Shown here piece after piece: positions 13,501 through 27,900 of a DNA stretch of 64,000 nucleotides (within the stretch, counting starts at the first letter, position 1; the number at the start of each line of letters is the position of its first letter). The translations under genes and the position numbers were made by a program. Under the pieces are notes generated by a model that saw only the letters and a list, made by a program, of their open reading frames with translations, was not told the DNA's origin and did not search any database. This DNA is from Trichoplax sp. H2 (Eukaryota; Placozoa; Uniplacotomia; Trichoplacea): contig NOWV01000220.1 of the NCBI GenBank assembly GCA_003344405.1, forward strand, positions 1 to 64,000, given 5' to 3'.

Positions 13501-16500
13501 TTGAATGCATAGTTATTAGTTTGGGAATACTTATTTAATCTCTATATTGTTTATCAAAGTTAAAATATGAGCAGAGAGAAATAAGATTTTTATTTGCACT
13601 TTTTACTACGGAATGGGAATCGCAATGGTGGCATCATGTTTTTATGTTTGTTAAGTATTGATAGGAAGCTGCTATTACACAATGGACTTTTAATTAATTA
13701 TCATTAATTGGATTTTGCCAAAATCAAATAGTGGGGAGATTTTAGAAATGATAGCATTCTGCTCGCTTTGATTTTAAGCGAGAACAGACATCATATAATC
13801 TAGTAATAATTTATGACTCTTACCGCTATTAACTCTATATAATTGTCACAAACCAGCTTCGTGACAAGGATAACGTAAAACAAATCTCTAAATTACTATA
13901 GTCTCCGGGATTCAGTATCCCTTAACTACCTCACCAGAATTTAGACGCCTTTGATTCTACGTTAAACTCAACTAGACAATTGAGAACTGCGTTATTCAAC
14001 TATCTGACGGGCTTATATACCCCTCTACAGCAGCTAACATTCATGAGTCATCTTATAAAAATTCCTAGGTGAGAACATCTACTAACTAATTTTTCACAGT
14101 CGGACTACAATATGTCCATTCACTGAATCATTTCAGTACACATTACAGCACAGCATTAAATTTACTGTAACACATTTATAATTAGAATGATTCCTACTGT
14201 AAGTAACTAGTTGTAATATATTATCACTATATTATATTAACCAATTTAGATAGCTATTTTTTCACGGTAGTTCGTACCGTGACAATAATATATCATATCA
14301 TGAAAACTACTAGATCAGCGTAAAATTAGACAACCTAAATAAATCTATATCTTTATCTTCGATACTTATTGAACGTAGTTTGGATACCGTATAGAATAAA
14401 ATTTTAAAAGGATCTTACAAGATGACAGATGAAAAGTTTTAAGAATTGTAATCTGCATATTATTAGAATTTATAAGGAGAGACCAAAATAATAAGAGCTG
14501 TCAACCAATTATTAATTGATCATTCATAAAAGAGAAATAATTTCTTCCAAGTGATTTATTCGTATGCCATATTAAACATAATTGTTTATCAATCCTTATT
14601 TCCCTTCTGTGGATGAAAAATTACTAAAATAGACTGATTAGGAATTAGTTTCTATTGCGATAGAAATAGTAATGGTATGATAGTAATTCATCCATAGCTT
14701 CAACAACCATTGCTAAAATGCGATTAAGTTTCTACTCTGATATGATATAAGTGTTAGTTATTAAATTTCAAGAACAAAGAAAATCGTGATTGAAAAAGCA
14801 GGTGAGAAGTTGAAGCTATTTGATTTCTTTGCTGTAAGAACTATTCCAGATGTCGTTTAGTGTATAGATATTTATTCTTAGTCACCGCTTAACGTTGAAA
14901 AAGTGATTAATCATAAAAAATACTTCGAAAACTTCTCAATACCTTCGTAATTTATCGTTGTTGAATGGATGACTATCAAATTGAGAAAAAATACAAATAT
15001 CGAAGTAAGAATTCTTTATTATTGTATTGAATGGCATGATTTGACTCATAGCTATTTTACTACCGTTCGACATCTTAATCCATAAATCTCTACGTGAAGT
15101 TACAGAATCTAAATGATCTTTGATGAAATATAACTATTAGTAAGCAAAGCACAGCAAAACAATAATAAATTTTTTAATAGTAGAGATTTTATGACTTGCA
15201 TTGAGTGGAACAATAACGCTGTAAGCTGACTGTACAATTAGCAATTTTCTGTCAGCTATCCGATAACTGACCGCTCCCTCGTTATTATTAGGCCATATTT
15301 GACATAGACATATGTCTTTCGAGATCAATATAAATAATGAACGAAGTCTTTAGTAAATTATTATATAGATCCTCTCTATTAAAATATAAAGCAACTTATG
15401 GTTAAGCTAAATAAGTATCCGATGGCATTAATCAGACAATATTATAAATACCAGTGATTTCTCTTTAAAAATATGGAAATATGTATGATAGAATAGATAT
15501 ACTCGGTATTGGTGTATTCCAAGTCTACTATCCAATTAATAAAGTTGCATGATGCCGCAACTATCGCACTAGAACCATTTTGTTCTGATGTAGATTTTTT
15601 GATATATAACCTACGATAATCAAAAAAATGATTCAGCTCCATATTTATGCTTATGGACGTGATTCTCCTTCTAAATAGTCCATGATAACTAAATTAGATA
15701 TTTTTAGGAGTGAATGCAGATTGAAATTAAATTTTATGAACTCTTCTACTACGGATAATATAGGCATTGAGTCTAAAGATTATCATTATCTTCTAGGAAT
15801 AAATAGTTAGCAGTTATAAGAGATTAGAATAAATTAGTGGCTGCAAGTTTACTCATGTGAGCCTTAAATTCACTTACAGTACTTTAGTTTCATACGATGT
15901 CTTTCAAATCCTAGCAATTACATTTCATTAAATTAAATAGTAGGTTTACGAGACAACGTTATAAAGATTTTGTAATCTTGATGTTTTTGTTAAGCTAATA
16001 CTATATTAAATAACTACTGGTGTTTATTAGTAATAGGAGTCCGTAAAAATAATTATTTCAGATCTAAATCTTAAGCCGAAGTAGGTCGATCATCTTCATT
16101 TGAAGTTACATAGGTTTTCATCTGCTAATATTGACACATCGTCATCACATTGGAATTTATCTAACCACAACTTTAATGCGAAGTTCTTTTTCATATTAGT
16201 TCATAGTTGCTAAAGATTGCCCAACCGTCATAATCAGACAGATATTGAAGCTAAGTACAGATATACTAATTAATGCTGTATAGACTATAGCTTACGGTAA
16301 GCATTAATAAACGTAGATCATCCTATGTGAAAAACACTGACTAGCAGTTTGCATTATTTTGCTAAATGACATTATTTGATTCAGAAGCATGTTATTATTG
16401 AGAATTACGGTAATATGTCAACTCCTTAGAATCAGTGCTTTATTATTCCTCAGGTTAGTTCTAGCTGACACCGTTTAAATTGAGTTTAAGAATCATGGCT

Positions 16501-19500
16501 AAACTTGCTAATAATTAATTAATTGGCTGAGGGAAATTATAAGCAGCTTCTAGCTCTATCTGAGGTGATTTGGACATCGTATTAATCTACGTACGCGTAA
16601 TGATGGTAAAAAATTGTCGTACAGCAATCTCTGAAATTTCAAGTTTTGAGCAGCACTATCAGGTACCATAAATTTATGATGGATTTTAGATTGCTATACC
16701 GTAATGCAAAAATTTCCATTTTTAACATGTCTTATAATCTACGAAAATGGGGGGGAGGGGTAAGAAACGCATGCATTGTTATTGGGAACAAGTTATGACG
16801 CTTAATCTACTTTGACAGTTTGTACAACCGATAGTTATCCATTTAATATTGTACAGATAAGAGAAAGTAAACCTTAGTAAATTTGTAGAAACATGCACGG
16901 TAGTGCATAATTGCGGTAAATCTCACAACGTAACCATAGTATAGTTATTGCAGTTTTGAGCCCTTAAAGAAATCTTAGATTACTGTATATCATGTGTTTG
17001 ATGAACTATCAATATCCCCCCCCCGTGTAATTAAGTGCAGTACCACATTAACCATGACTTTAAAAGTCATTTGGCTACTGTACCAAGGACTATTGAAGTA
17101 CAGTATACGGAAAAACTAATTTTAATTTATGAGATCTGTATGATACGAAGATAGAGAAATCAATTTCAGTAACCCCAGCAAAACAAAATATTATTGGCAC
17201 GTTTCGTCTTTTTTATTTGCTGTAGCTGATTTATGCTATTATCATACACCATTATTTAATTCCACTTTTATAGTGATACGGAACTGATAATAATAGCTGA
17301 AATTGGCACCGTACTAAGTGTAGTGTAAACATGACTTAATGCTTCATGGACATTAGTGGAACAATTTAATAGAGGCAAACAGAGAATTACTCATCTTGTA
17401 TTTTGTCTAACCAAGGTATGACTCATACCTGCATTATGATTATGGACAAGTAATTGGCTTGTGTATTATTTCCACAGTGCTTCTTACGATAATAACCTTA
17501 TTATTTTTGGTATTATTAGCATGACTTGGCCTATAGATAATAATTAACAATTGGCCGACATCAGCTAATAGTTAAGCTCCTACTAGCGATTATATTTTCG
17601 ACACCAGCTAGTGCTGGATAAGGTAGTTTTACCATGTATAATATAACACAGTTTGTTGTTTGAGTACTATGTCCACTGACAACTGTGAATTGATTAGTTT
17701 ACTACATTCAGAAAGCAGACTACATATAAACTATCCGCGATTTAGATAAAATTGCAGCAACTAATACCATGATTTTGTTTGCTCTGAGTACTGCTTCAGA
17801 TCTTGCTGCATTAATCTGACGGTTGACTTTTTAGATTTACTTAATATATTTATTTCAAGCATAAATGATTCATTTTAAAAGGCTATTGTAAATACTGTTG
17901 TTGGTTAGTTTTCTTCTATTACATACGTAATCCTATTTACAAAAGAAAACAAAGTTAAGATTACGACCTCATAACAGTAACAATTTTATAAGTCAGCAGC
18001 TTAACTATGAATGAATTATATGATATTTTTAGACAATGATAATGGATATCCATTTTTGTTCTGGATATGTTTTCAAATAACTGAATTCTTATGTCTGCCA
18101 ACCTTTAAAGGGAGATTATAGTTAGATTGAGCATCCATTTAATCAGGGAATCAGTCCAATAAATTTTCTTAACTTGTGCACTCATAAATTAAGAATTGCT
18201 TTAGGAATAAAAATCCTTTGTTAAATAGAACACTATCTAAGTTATAAGGTAATATCGAACAACATTATTGCAAAGATGGTTAGGGTTGAAGCAGCACACA
18301 GGATTAAAGCTTTGTGCATTCTCCTTTTACTATTTAGCTCGTAAAAGATATTCGCTTATTAATGGATGATTTGCAAATAGTGAAAAGTGATAGGTTTACC
18401 CAGTTATAAGCTGAAATGTGCCTTTATGTTGACTAGATAACCAGCATCGTCTTACGTAGTCAGTATTTTGATGATACGACATTCGCTACTGTATTTTGCT
18501 CTTTGAGATACTTTATACCCTGAAATATCGTCTAAACTGAACTAAGTTACATGTACAGTATCCAATGCCAGTTTTGAATTGCTTTTTAAGCCTCTATCTA
18601 GAAATTTTTCGACTGAGGATTTAAAATTTAGAAGTGAGATCCTGTGAATTGATGAGCGACCTAATTATATCGCTTCCCATAGATTCTATTAGTACTATAT
18701 TGACCTCGATAACGAGGATATTGAATTAAGGAAGAACGATTACCTTTAATTATGCAAAGTAGGTCATCTTTAATTATATAGTGATGGTGTTGCTTTTTTT
18801 AGATAGTACTTAGAAATGGATTCACTGTGTGAGTTTGCCCTTTCATGTAATGCCGCGAAAATTATTTTAACATCTAAAACAAAGAATAAATGATCGCAAT
18901 TAAAAATGCTCCTCATTATTAGCTTAATAAACGAATAGATTAATAGCAGCTTATTACTGCAAAAATCTATGAAAGGTATATATTATGGTAGACGAAGGAT
19001 CATTGACCTGTAGTTGCACGAGTATCATCGTAGGAAGTTTTATGATAGCGTTTCTTCTCTCTTTTAATAATGGAGACATGTCAGCACGTTGTAACTGTAA
19101 CTACGATGTATCGCATATAGTTATCGACGGTTTGTATATGAAATTCAATTCTAATGGTGATCGATTATTTAAAGATATTTGTTGACGTTCATGCTACAAA
19201 CCTTCCATACCACGAGCTTCTACAAGTATTACCTTCTATTGTGGATTATTCGAATCACTACTAAAAATTTTTTGTTTAATATTTGTAACGCTAGGTTTAC
19301 AATAACATCAATTCAGCGTTAGTAAATGATAATCCGTTCTATATTCATCACAAACTTTTGCTGTCGATTTGTAAATTGGTAGTACAATGAACATTAACAC
19401 AGCAGTATTCATTCTCTAGAAAATTTAGTTTGCTTCTACAGTTCTATATAAATGTAGAATTGTCGTACGATATGGATTGCACCTCTTCAATGGCGTTTAA

Positions 19501-21298
19501 ACTATAGCTCTATATTGTGACACCATGCTTATTGTAAGCATTGTCATTCCATTATAACCTCCTGGTTTGTGCAAAAGCCCAATTTTCAATGATAACTGTT
19601 GGTGTATTTATGCATGGCGTGCCATCGCTATGGCGACCAGTTGTGAATAGCACTCTTTTTAACCATGTCGGTTAATAAGTACGCCCATAACGCTAACGTT
19701 AGCGATAATGATTGGCATTGTATCTCAACATGATGATTACTGCAGTTATGATCTGCGTCCGATGGACTTTATGTAGCGTCCTTTTAAATAAATAAATAAA
19801 CGGTAATGGCTCATTATTTATCCGATTCACCAGTTAGTTGGTCATTGAAGCCGGCGATAGAATGTAAAGTAACAATGTCTATTAAGCCGTGTTTATCATC
19901 GATGATACAATTTTATAAAATCAGTAAGGTTACCCCTTGGTATGCTATTGTCCAGTTTTTTACAGTAGCAAAAAATACTAAAAAGAGGATTCAGTTTAAG
20001 CAAGGATACGGTATCGATATACTAACATTAACCAAGTCTAAGATCTAGATATATGACAGATAGTATTCGTGTACGTGCAAGTGCTATCGTACTACAATAA
20101 AATACAGCACGGGGAAAGAATAAAGTGAGTCATTTTGTGGTTAGAAATAGTCATTGAAAGGTCAATGATGTACCATCTATGGGTTAGTCTTACATTCGAC
20201 AAGTTTATATCGTATGATACAGTATACAGTACTGTGATCGTCGTTAAATGCGGCAAATAATCACGTTCATTTGAATGATTTTAATGGCAAGTGTCTATTA
20301 CTATGCCTGAAAATGTTCGCTTTAGCTCCTATTTTAGATTGATCAGGATTGAACAGTAGATTATTGTGATAATTCTGCGACTAAAGTGCAATAATCAATC
20401 GTAACATCTAATTGAGTCTTTCTCCAATTATAAATATAAATAAACTAGTCGATCCATCGCTCGTTCTACTTTGCGTGTACCAACTGTACTCTATTTTTTT
20501 ACTACTATTTACTATCATAATGGGTTGATAAGGTATGATCGAGCATTTCTAAAATGGCAAGGATTAGTAGTATCGTATATTATGAATGATGGCATTGATT
20601 AATACCCTATAGCATGCTATTGCTAGTAAGATGTATAAATAATTTTATCATTGATTTTGTTATCACAATGTCAAGGTATCAAGGAGCACATTGAAGCCCA
20701 TTGCATATATAAGATGGATGGTTAAACGCTGAGTATTGATTTACCGAAGTGTAGTTTGTTACCGTAGTAGTGTAAGGATGACTGTATTAGGAGTAAGGAA
20801 AGATGAGTGACGAATCGATTGACAAACAAAATAGCAGCTGTGAGTAATAGAGGTTTCTTACCGCTATGGTAAATAAGGCTAAATGATGAATATTTAATGA
20901 ATTGCTCAATCACTATTGATAGTTGAATGCTTTATTTATTTCACTACACTCCACTGATGAGCAACTTGATCGTTCTTACTAGTGGATACTACACGGAACA
21001 AAGTTTACAGTACTATACTGTTGTAAGTTACAAAGATTTTACTTAGAGTTGTTGAGGAAAACCATACAAGGTAACAATGAAGTCCTGTCAATGATGTAAA
21101 AAATAGTATGGTGACTCATGTCACTGAATGACTAATTGCAGCCACAAATATTGAAAAATTGAGATTGTATACTACTATGATAACCCCCTAAAAAGGCGTA
21201 TCAGAACTGATAAATGAATGATTTTCATCAGTCGGCAAGAGCAAATAACTTTCATGTGCGTGCCTGATAAAATATTCAAACTCACTATTAATTAATTA
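7527..21298. other. Long AT-rich stretch without a supported gene
   Basis: No gene could be supported over nearly 14 kb. An 84-codon frame at 10554-10808 (+) and short open frames at about 7600-7768 and 13947-14170 look faintly protein-like, but they match no family and lie within chance expectation. There is a G-rich run near 16750 and a C run near 17017. No tRNA or rRNA was recognised. Confidence 0.45.
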
Positions 21299-21408
21299 CT
21301 AAATTACTATAAGCACTATATTGTTGGGATCACCATTGATCCCCAATTGATCGCTTCGACACTGTCTATCATCAAGATTTTTGGATGTCTCTGTCATCGA
21401 TTCACAGT

Positions 21409-21705
21409 AGTATAGTACAGTACAGTAGGTAGGTTGTTTCGCTGACTGCAATACTGTACTGTACTCAGTGTTAAAGTACAGTCGTTCGACTAGGGTGTGG
21501 TCGGCTGACTTTTTAGACTGGTATTTTGGGATTCTTTTCACAGTATACTGTACTGTACACTGTACAGTACAGTACTCCTCCTCCCTACAGTACAGAGTAC
21601 CGTAGGGAATCTCCCGCCCATAACGAATTGACAAGCCTTGTACAGTACTAAGCGTTCCACAAGGAATAAACTTTGTACTGTACTTGTTCTACAGTGTACA
21701 GTACG
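21409..21705. repeat. Cluster of GTACAGTAC / GTACTGTAC palindromic motifs upstream of the PDZ-SH3 gene
   Basis: The motif TACAGTAC and its reverse complement GTACTGTA recur in dense runs here, at about 21409-21430, 21462-21476, 21539-21597, 21638-21648 and 21675-21702. Joined copies form perfect inverted repeats that could fold into hairpins. The cluster lies 235 to 530 bases before the ATG of the PDZ-SH3 gene. Similar clusters occur upstream of METAP1 and TBL3. A promoter role is inference. Confidence 0.6.
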
Positions 21706-21939
21706 CCAGTTGCGTCAGGATGCCACAGCATACTGGTTGTATTGTATGGCAATACTGTAAGTGTTAGTTGATAGTCAACAGTAAATCCGTCTACATTTTA
21801 AATATCAGTACCGTATCAATTTACACTTTTACATTGCGTTTATCAGCGAGAGCAACGACGACCTGAGAAACATTTCAAAGCGTGGCCTTCTCTGTTTGAA
21901 TCCCATAGGCTTTGGTAATAGTCAACCCTTTCCACTGTC

Positions 21940-24900
21940 ATGGACTCTGGAAACTCTTTCTCCGTGGGTTTGCAAGGTGGGCCACCATGGGGATTTCGTT
22001 TACAGGGTGGCCGCGAGTACCGTGCTCCATTATCAGTAACCAAGGTGAGCTTTTTTTTATCAATTCGAGTTGATCGTTTTCTACGGACGACGCCAGTCAA
22101 CGCAACACACGTTATTCGTTTTTTTTTCACTTTTGATATTGTTGTCAATCCAATTTGCTTAAGCCGTATTTACGATTACTCTATATTGTAGAATACATGT
22201 AATAGCTTCAAAAAATGACATTGTATATAGCAATAATGTAGTTTTATGAGTGGACGCTGACTTATTCTATAGTTGCGGAAAGCCTTCAAAAAAATTACAA
22301 ACTAAACTCACAAGTAAACGTTAGCGGGCGTAACGCCACGGAAGAATCAAGACATTCAACGCTCTACTACTGTACAGTGTACACTATGCACGACGATAAT
22401 ACACTGTACTGTACTGTACGGCTCAATACAGTTCAGTACTGTACAGTAATACAGTATAATTAATTGTTATCATTGTGTACGAGACCGTTAACTCCGTTAG
22501 CGTGACAATGTAGTCTGTTTATTTTCGCTGCATTTTTTACAGACATTTACTAGCCATTCCCCAGTAAATTTTTTTATCGCTTTAACTTACGATATGAATT
22601 TGGATTAACAACCAAATGCTAGATAGGAATATGTCAAGCTGCAATTATGTTATCATGACCATAGAGAAATAAATTTAGGGCACTTGTACACATGCTTGTA
22701 TAGTCCACTGGATATTGGTTCGTTCGATACTAGAAAGTTGGTTTGCTTTAAAGGCGAGCATTGACAATAGTACAGTAGGTACTTAGTAAATGGCGTACTT
22801 AAGGAAATGGCTAGTTTACCATGTTTCGTCTTTGCTTTAATTTAATTTTTAATTTAATAAGGCAAATTCCGCAGACGCGCACGATGAGTCATAACGATTG
22901 ACTACTTAGCGGTACAGTACTGTATTGTATTGTACGAAAAAAAATGTCTCTCGCATAACAGTACTTCTGTTCGCATACAAATTCTTGTAGTGATGTCAAT
23001 ATTATTACAGGACGCTTTTTCTCAGAGCAAATTTTTGACGTATATACGCTAGTATTCTAGACGGTACTTATCCTGTAGGTTTTCCTTCTTTTTTTTTAAC
23101 TGTCCCCCAATCACCTTTCCTATTCTACTGCACTTACAAAAAAGTGTGTAAATTATTTATGTGTATTTTACTTTTGGGCAATGTTGAGTGGAAAACTGCG
23201 ACAAAATTAACAGCAGGGAATATTGAAAAATGTAGCCCTGTTAAGGAACACATACTGACATGCAATCGTATATTCGGACATGTGCCAATGGTTAGCCCGC
23301 AAATACCATATTCTAGTATACTTTTCTATACATGCTATCATTTTTCTTGCTAAAATCTGATTGGCAGTACTAAACGAGTTTAAATCGTGATCGCTACTTA
23401 ATTTTAATTTATTAATTTACATAACTGCTCGACGATAATTATGAAATCAACTTAATTTTCAGTTAGTCTCTTTACTTTGGAGAGAAAAAAACTGAAACTG
23501 CGCTCGACATTTTTACTAGTGTACGGTGTATAATTTCGAGGGACTGAACGCAGTCCAGTGTTTGCTTTTAGTCAAGTTAATACTATAAAATGATTTCCGA
23601 TTCTATCCTTTCATATGTGTTTCTGGTTGATACTTTCAAATCTTGAGATCACTTGACTCAGCGTAGAAGACTGTTGTACATTGTACACTACAGGTTACTG
23701 TACCGTATGCAGCGTTGCGCTTGATGCATCGTTTGCTAGCACTTTTTGTTACAGTACTGTACTGTAGTACTGTACTGTAGCACTGTACTGTAGTACTGTA
23801 CTGTAGCACTGTAGAAAAATTCGAAAATAACGCTATTAGCAGGGGATGGGGGTGGTCACAGATTCAAGCATGGTAACTTACAATTAAAAGTAAACGTTAC
23901 ATTAATTATACAGTACAGCAACTTTTTAAGGCAACGTGCAGTACAGTACAGTACACTGTACCGTACTTTGCTGTGCTGTGCTGTACTGTACTGTACACTG
24001 TACAATACTCTAATTGGCTGTAACAGTACAGTACTGTAGCAGTTCTGCGACAAATTTCACCATGCAGTCAAATTGTACAATACTGTACAGTACGTACGAT
24101 ACTGTACTGTGGAACAGGCACACTTATACAGTAAGTACAGTACATCACACTGCTAGAATGCGGTACTGTATAACATACGGGTAGATCAATTTTCGACTGC
24201 AACTGCCGTGATATACAGTACAGTACAATAATATGATTGGACTGGCACCAATTGCTATTTAGTGCAGTGGATGCTCGAGATAAAGCGAAAAGTATTAGAG
24301 TATTTTTGAGTTCTATGGATTACATTGCAGTAGTGTAAACAGATCATGGATTGACTACGATAGCTGTACGTGATAAATTGATTATTCTGTGGATCGAGTG
24401 TAGTAAGCGCATTGATACGGTGTACGAATTGGACTAATTGTGAATCAATCCCTTCTGCTTTTATACCCCGTTTATTTTTAACAGATACAGTGGATTACTG
24501 TCGTACCCTACTAAGTATTGTAATGCAAGGCACTGTACTGTGGACAATGGAAACGTTCATTCCAGTGACATTGATTTGATTTGATGTTGTCCGTCGATTG
24601 CTACAGTACTCTCGACACTAAAATTATTTTTAGAAAGCGATGAAAAGGAACTGAACATCTGTTGCAGTAACAGAGTGACGCCCTAGAAATGACGGTTATA
24701 TTTAGGACATTTGCTGGCGTTGACTATAAATAGTCTGCGATAGCATTCCACAGTTATAAATTGGGCAGTCATTTCAAATTTGAAAATTAGAAGAAAAATT
24801 TTACTGCAGCGATCTCTGTAGAACCTTTAAAATTTTGTCCTTACTGTTACTGCAAATACTTTTTTCGATGATGACGAAATTTGTTAACCAGCGTAAAACA

Positions 24901-27900
24901 ACCTCAATCTTACGTAGAAAAGCGAAAGGGCCCGATAAAAATCAGGTTATCTTTTTTAGGGAACGAATGAAAGTACACCAATACTGTTTATATAGTGATT
25001 TAAGATTATTTGAATTAGAAACCTCATGTTGTGATCCAATCGTCTGCTTTAATTAAAACTAACAGTCAGTACAGCACTGCAAGTTTGGATATCGGTCTTT
25101 CAATTTTTCTTTGGCCATCAATAGCTAATTTATAGCATTAATGGTGTGATTTTCAAAGTTGATGTAAATTACGGCTGCAACGCTAAACGTAAACTCAACT
25201 AGTACTTGCAATCAATTCAAGTCACTAGCTGTAAAACTAAAATCAATTTATTAACTGCTATAATTTAAAAGCGCTTGATACGTAATTGGATCAGTAATAC
25301 TACTTAATTGTTTTAGTATTGATTTTAAATTATTGCATAGCAATATCGGTTGATGCAATTGCAAGCATTTTGACACAAAATGTTCAGATACTGGTAATGA
25401 TGTCTACTGGCTTAATTCGGTATACTCATATTGTATTTATCCGTGAATTTGGATTAGGTAAATGAAAATAGCAAAGCGGAAGCAGAAGATATGCGAGTTG
25501 GCGATATTGTCAAATCGATTAATGGCACAAATTGCGATAATATGACTCACAGTGAAGCATTGTCTACGATTAGACGAGCAGGAATGCGATTACAAATTGT
25601 CTTAGAAAGGTATGGAATTGGCTGGATTTCAAATTCTCGTTGCAAAGTATAAATATGTCGTAACTGTAGGTTGTAAATTGTTAGGACAATAAGGTTGATG
25701 TCATCTTTTGCCTATTCTTTTCAATTTTATTATTTAAGGCAAGACCGTAACGCAAATGATGGTTACGGAAACATGCAGAGCTATAGAAGTGGAGCTCAAC
25801 ATTACGATAGCCACTCTGGCCAAGATTATCAACCTTCTGGGGTACCAGGCAATCATGGCGGTGGCACTCGTATAACGATAGGAAACAATAGGCGATCGAG
25901 AGCATCACAGGATGATTATGATCATTATCAACAACCTAATGACGGTAATAACTATCAAGGTAACTATCAGAAACCATCCAATGCAACTTACGGCCAAAAC
26001 ACTGGTGGGAATTACAACAACGGTTATGGACCTTCAGATAACAATCAAAATGACGGAAAGAATCCCCAGTGGCCAGGAAAAAATTCTTGGGTACCTAATG
26101 ATAATAATACACATAAAACTGCTAATACTAATATTAATGATTCTAGAAGGCAGTCTAATTATAGAAATCGTTCAAACAGTCGTATACGTGCAAAAAAGTC
26201 CGTAGCTAGTAAGAGACAGTTCATTCAAGAGTTCGGTCATGTAAACAGTCCCACCAGAAAATTAGTTAAAAATACAAATAGTCGAAATCTATATATACCG
26301 TCGTATGATGACCCATTACAACCTTTGCCCGGCCATGAGCCACAAGAAGAACCTGATGCAGCACCTCTATCTCCTATCCTTACAAAATTCGAAAAACCAC
26401 CTCCCCCACGTTATAGAAGAATGCCAACCAGGGAAGGATTACGTAATGTATATAGGTATGAGACCTCAAAGTTATAGCAGAAGTGTGTATGCGTTTAACG
26501 CACGAAAACAGTCAGTATTTATTATCATTCCATATACGAATTATGCTTGATTACAAATTGTCCTCTTAATTTATACATCATTTAATAGTTTATTATGGAA
26601 GTCCAATGATGTTTTTACTTAATGAAATAGTGTCAAATGGCCGACTTACTTAGATTGTATATTATTTGTATAGTATTTTATTTAGATATTGTTTATTAAA
26701 ACATGTTTCTATTTTATATTACAGTTCTCCTGATTACTTTAGCAGAGGTGGTTTTGATAACGTACAACCGATTAATTTGAAAGTTCCGGCTCTAAATTTA
26801 TTGCATAGACAAAGAGACTTTGTAAATAGAGAAGGTGCGTATGTTATTCGAAATAAGTCGTGTAGATTTATGCCCTGAATAATCGTTATCAAAAGCAATT
26901 TAGTATGCGCTACTTTATTGTCCATTTAACAATAATCTAATATTTCTAATAGATGACGAAGAAGGTGTAATTGTACATTCAGCTTATCGTTCGAAAAACA
27001 GGAAAAAAATTAATAAAATCAATAAAGCTATGGATGGTGCTGTAAAAGATAATATTGATCGATCAAGTACTAAGCCAAACTCTTTGGCGTTACAGTCTCC
27101 AACAACATCATCTTCAGATCAAAGTCCTGTAATAAATTCAAGAAAGAATAAGACAACGAAGATCAATAGCACATCCCCTACCAGAGAGACAACCAAACTA
27201 AATGTTCGAAATAAGATTGGCAGTTATGATAAGACTAAATCGAATCCTATCATTTCAAGTAGAAAGGAAAATGAAATTGGAAAAAATAAAGAAAAATTAG
27301 TAAAGCCTTTATCACAAAGCAGTGGAAACAAGAGTAAGGTAGTCGTTAGGACTTCCTTACCCAAGAATGCAGCAGACAATAACGGTGATCGTTCGAAAGT
27401 TTTTCCTAAAAAGAAAAACTCTACCGCAATAAAATCGCCAGCGACGAATGTAGCAAAAAAAGATAGAAAAACAACTAGACTAAAGATTAGGAAGAATAAT
27501 TCTGCCCCGGAATCCCCAACTTCCCCAGTTGAGCAAATAAATGCTACTTCGTTAGAGGCCCTTGAGAGCGTTGATAACAATTCATCTAATGAAGAGCCAC
27601 CACCAGTTAGGGTTAGTGTTGTAGGCGCCCTTCAGTACCGTTATAATAGAGTCCTGAACAGGCATTCTAAGACGATAACCAACGGAATATCAATTTTCTT
27701 TAGTTACAAATTATTAAACCATTAAATATGAAAGCCCTATCACAAGCATGACCAGGTCATTAATCACTATCTTCATTTCTTATCCCGAACTTATTGAAGA
27801 TGCAAGTTGTATATGTATATATATATAAAGTATGAAAATTAGACTGCCTTCTAGGTTTCTCTTCAAGAAATGTATATATATATATATTTAACGACTTTTA

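Larger units (their letters stand above)
22045..25457 (+). other. Large first intron of the PDZ-SH3 gene, rich in palindromic repeats
   Basis: This 3.4 kb intron splits the PDZ domain between its first and second strands. It is by far the longest intron in the window. Its donor is AAG|GTGAGC and its acceptor is GATTAG. It contains most of the GTACAGTAC/GTACTGTAC clusters (about 22372-22448, 22912-22935, 23692-23814, 23936-24010, 24022-24240). Open frames inside it (such as 24835-25056) resemble no known protein. Confidence 0.7.

Noticed and set aside
13947-14170. Two possible exons (NLDAFDSTLNSTRQLRTAL.. and a following segment) with compatible splice sites
   Set aside because: Phases fit and composition is plausible, but only one splice pair is seen and no family is recognised; it falls within chance expectation.
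21843-22148. 101-codon minus-strand open frame
   Set aside because: It is the antisense shadow of PDZ exon 1, whose plus-strand protein matches the PDLIM/Zasp family.
21409-24240. Palindromic GTAC clusters as a CRISPR array or a complete mobile element
   Set aside because: Units are too short and irregular for a CRISPR array and the genome is animal. No transposase frame, terminal inverted repeats or target-site duplication could be identified.
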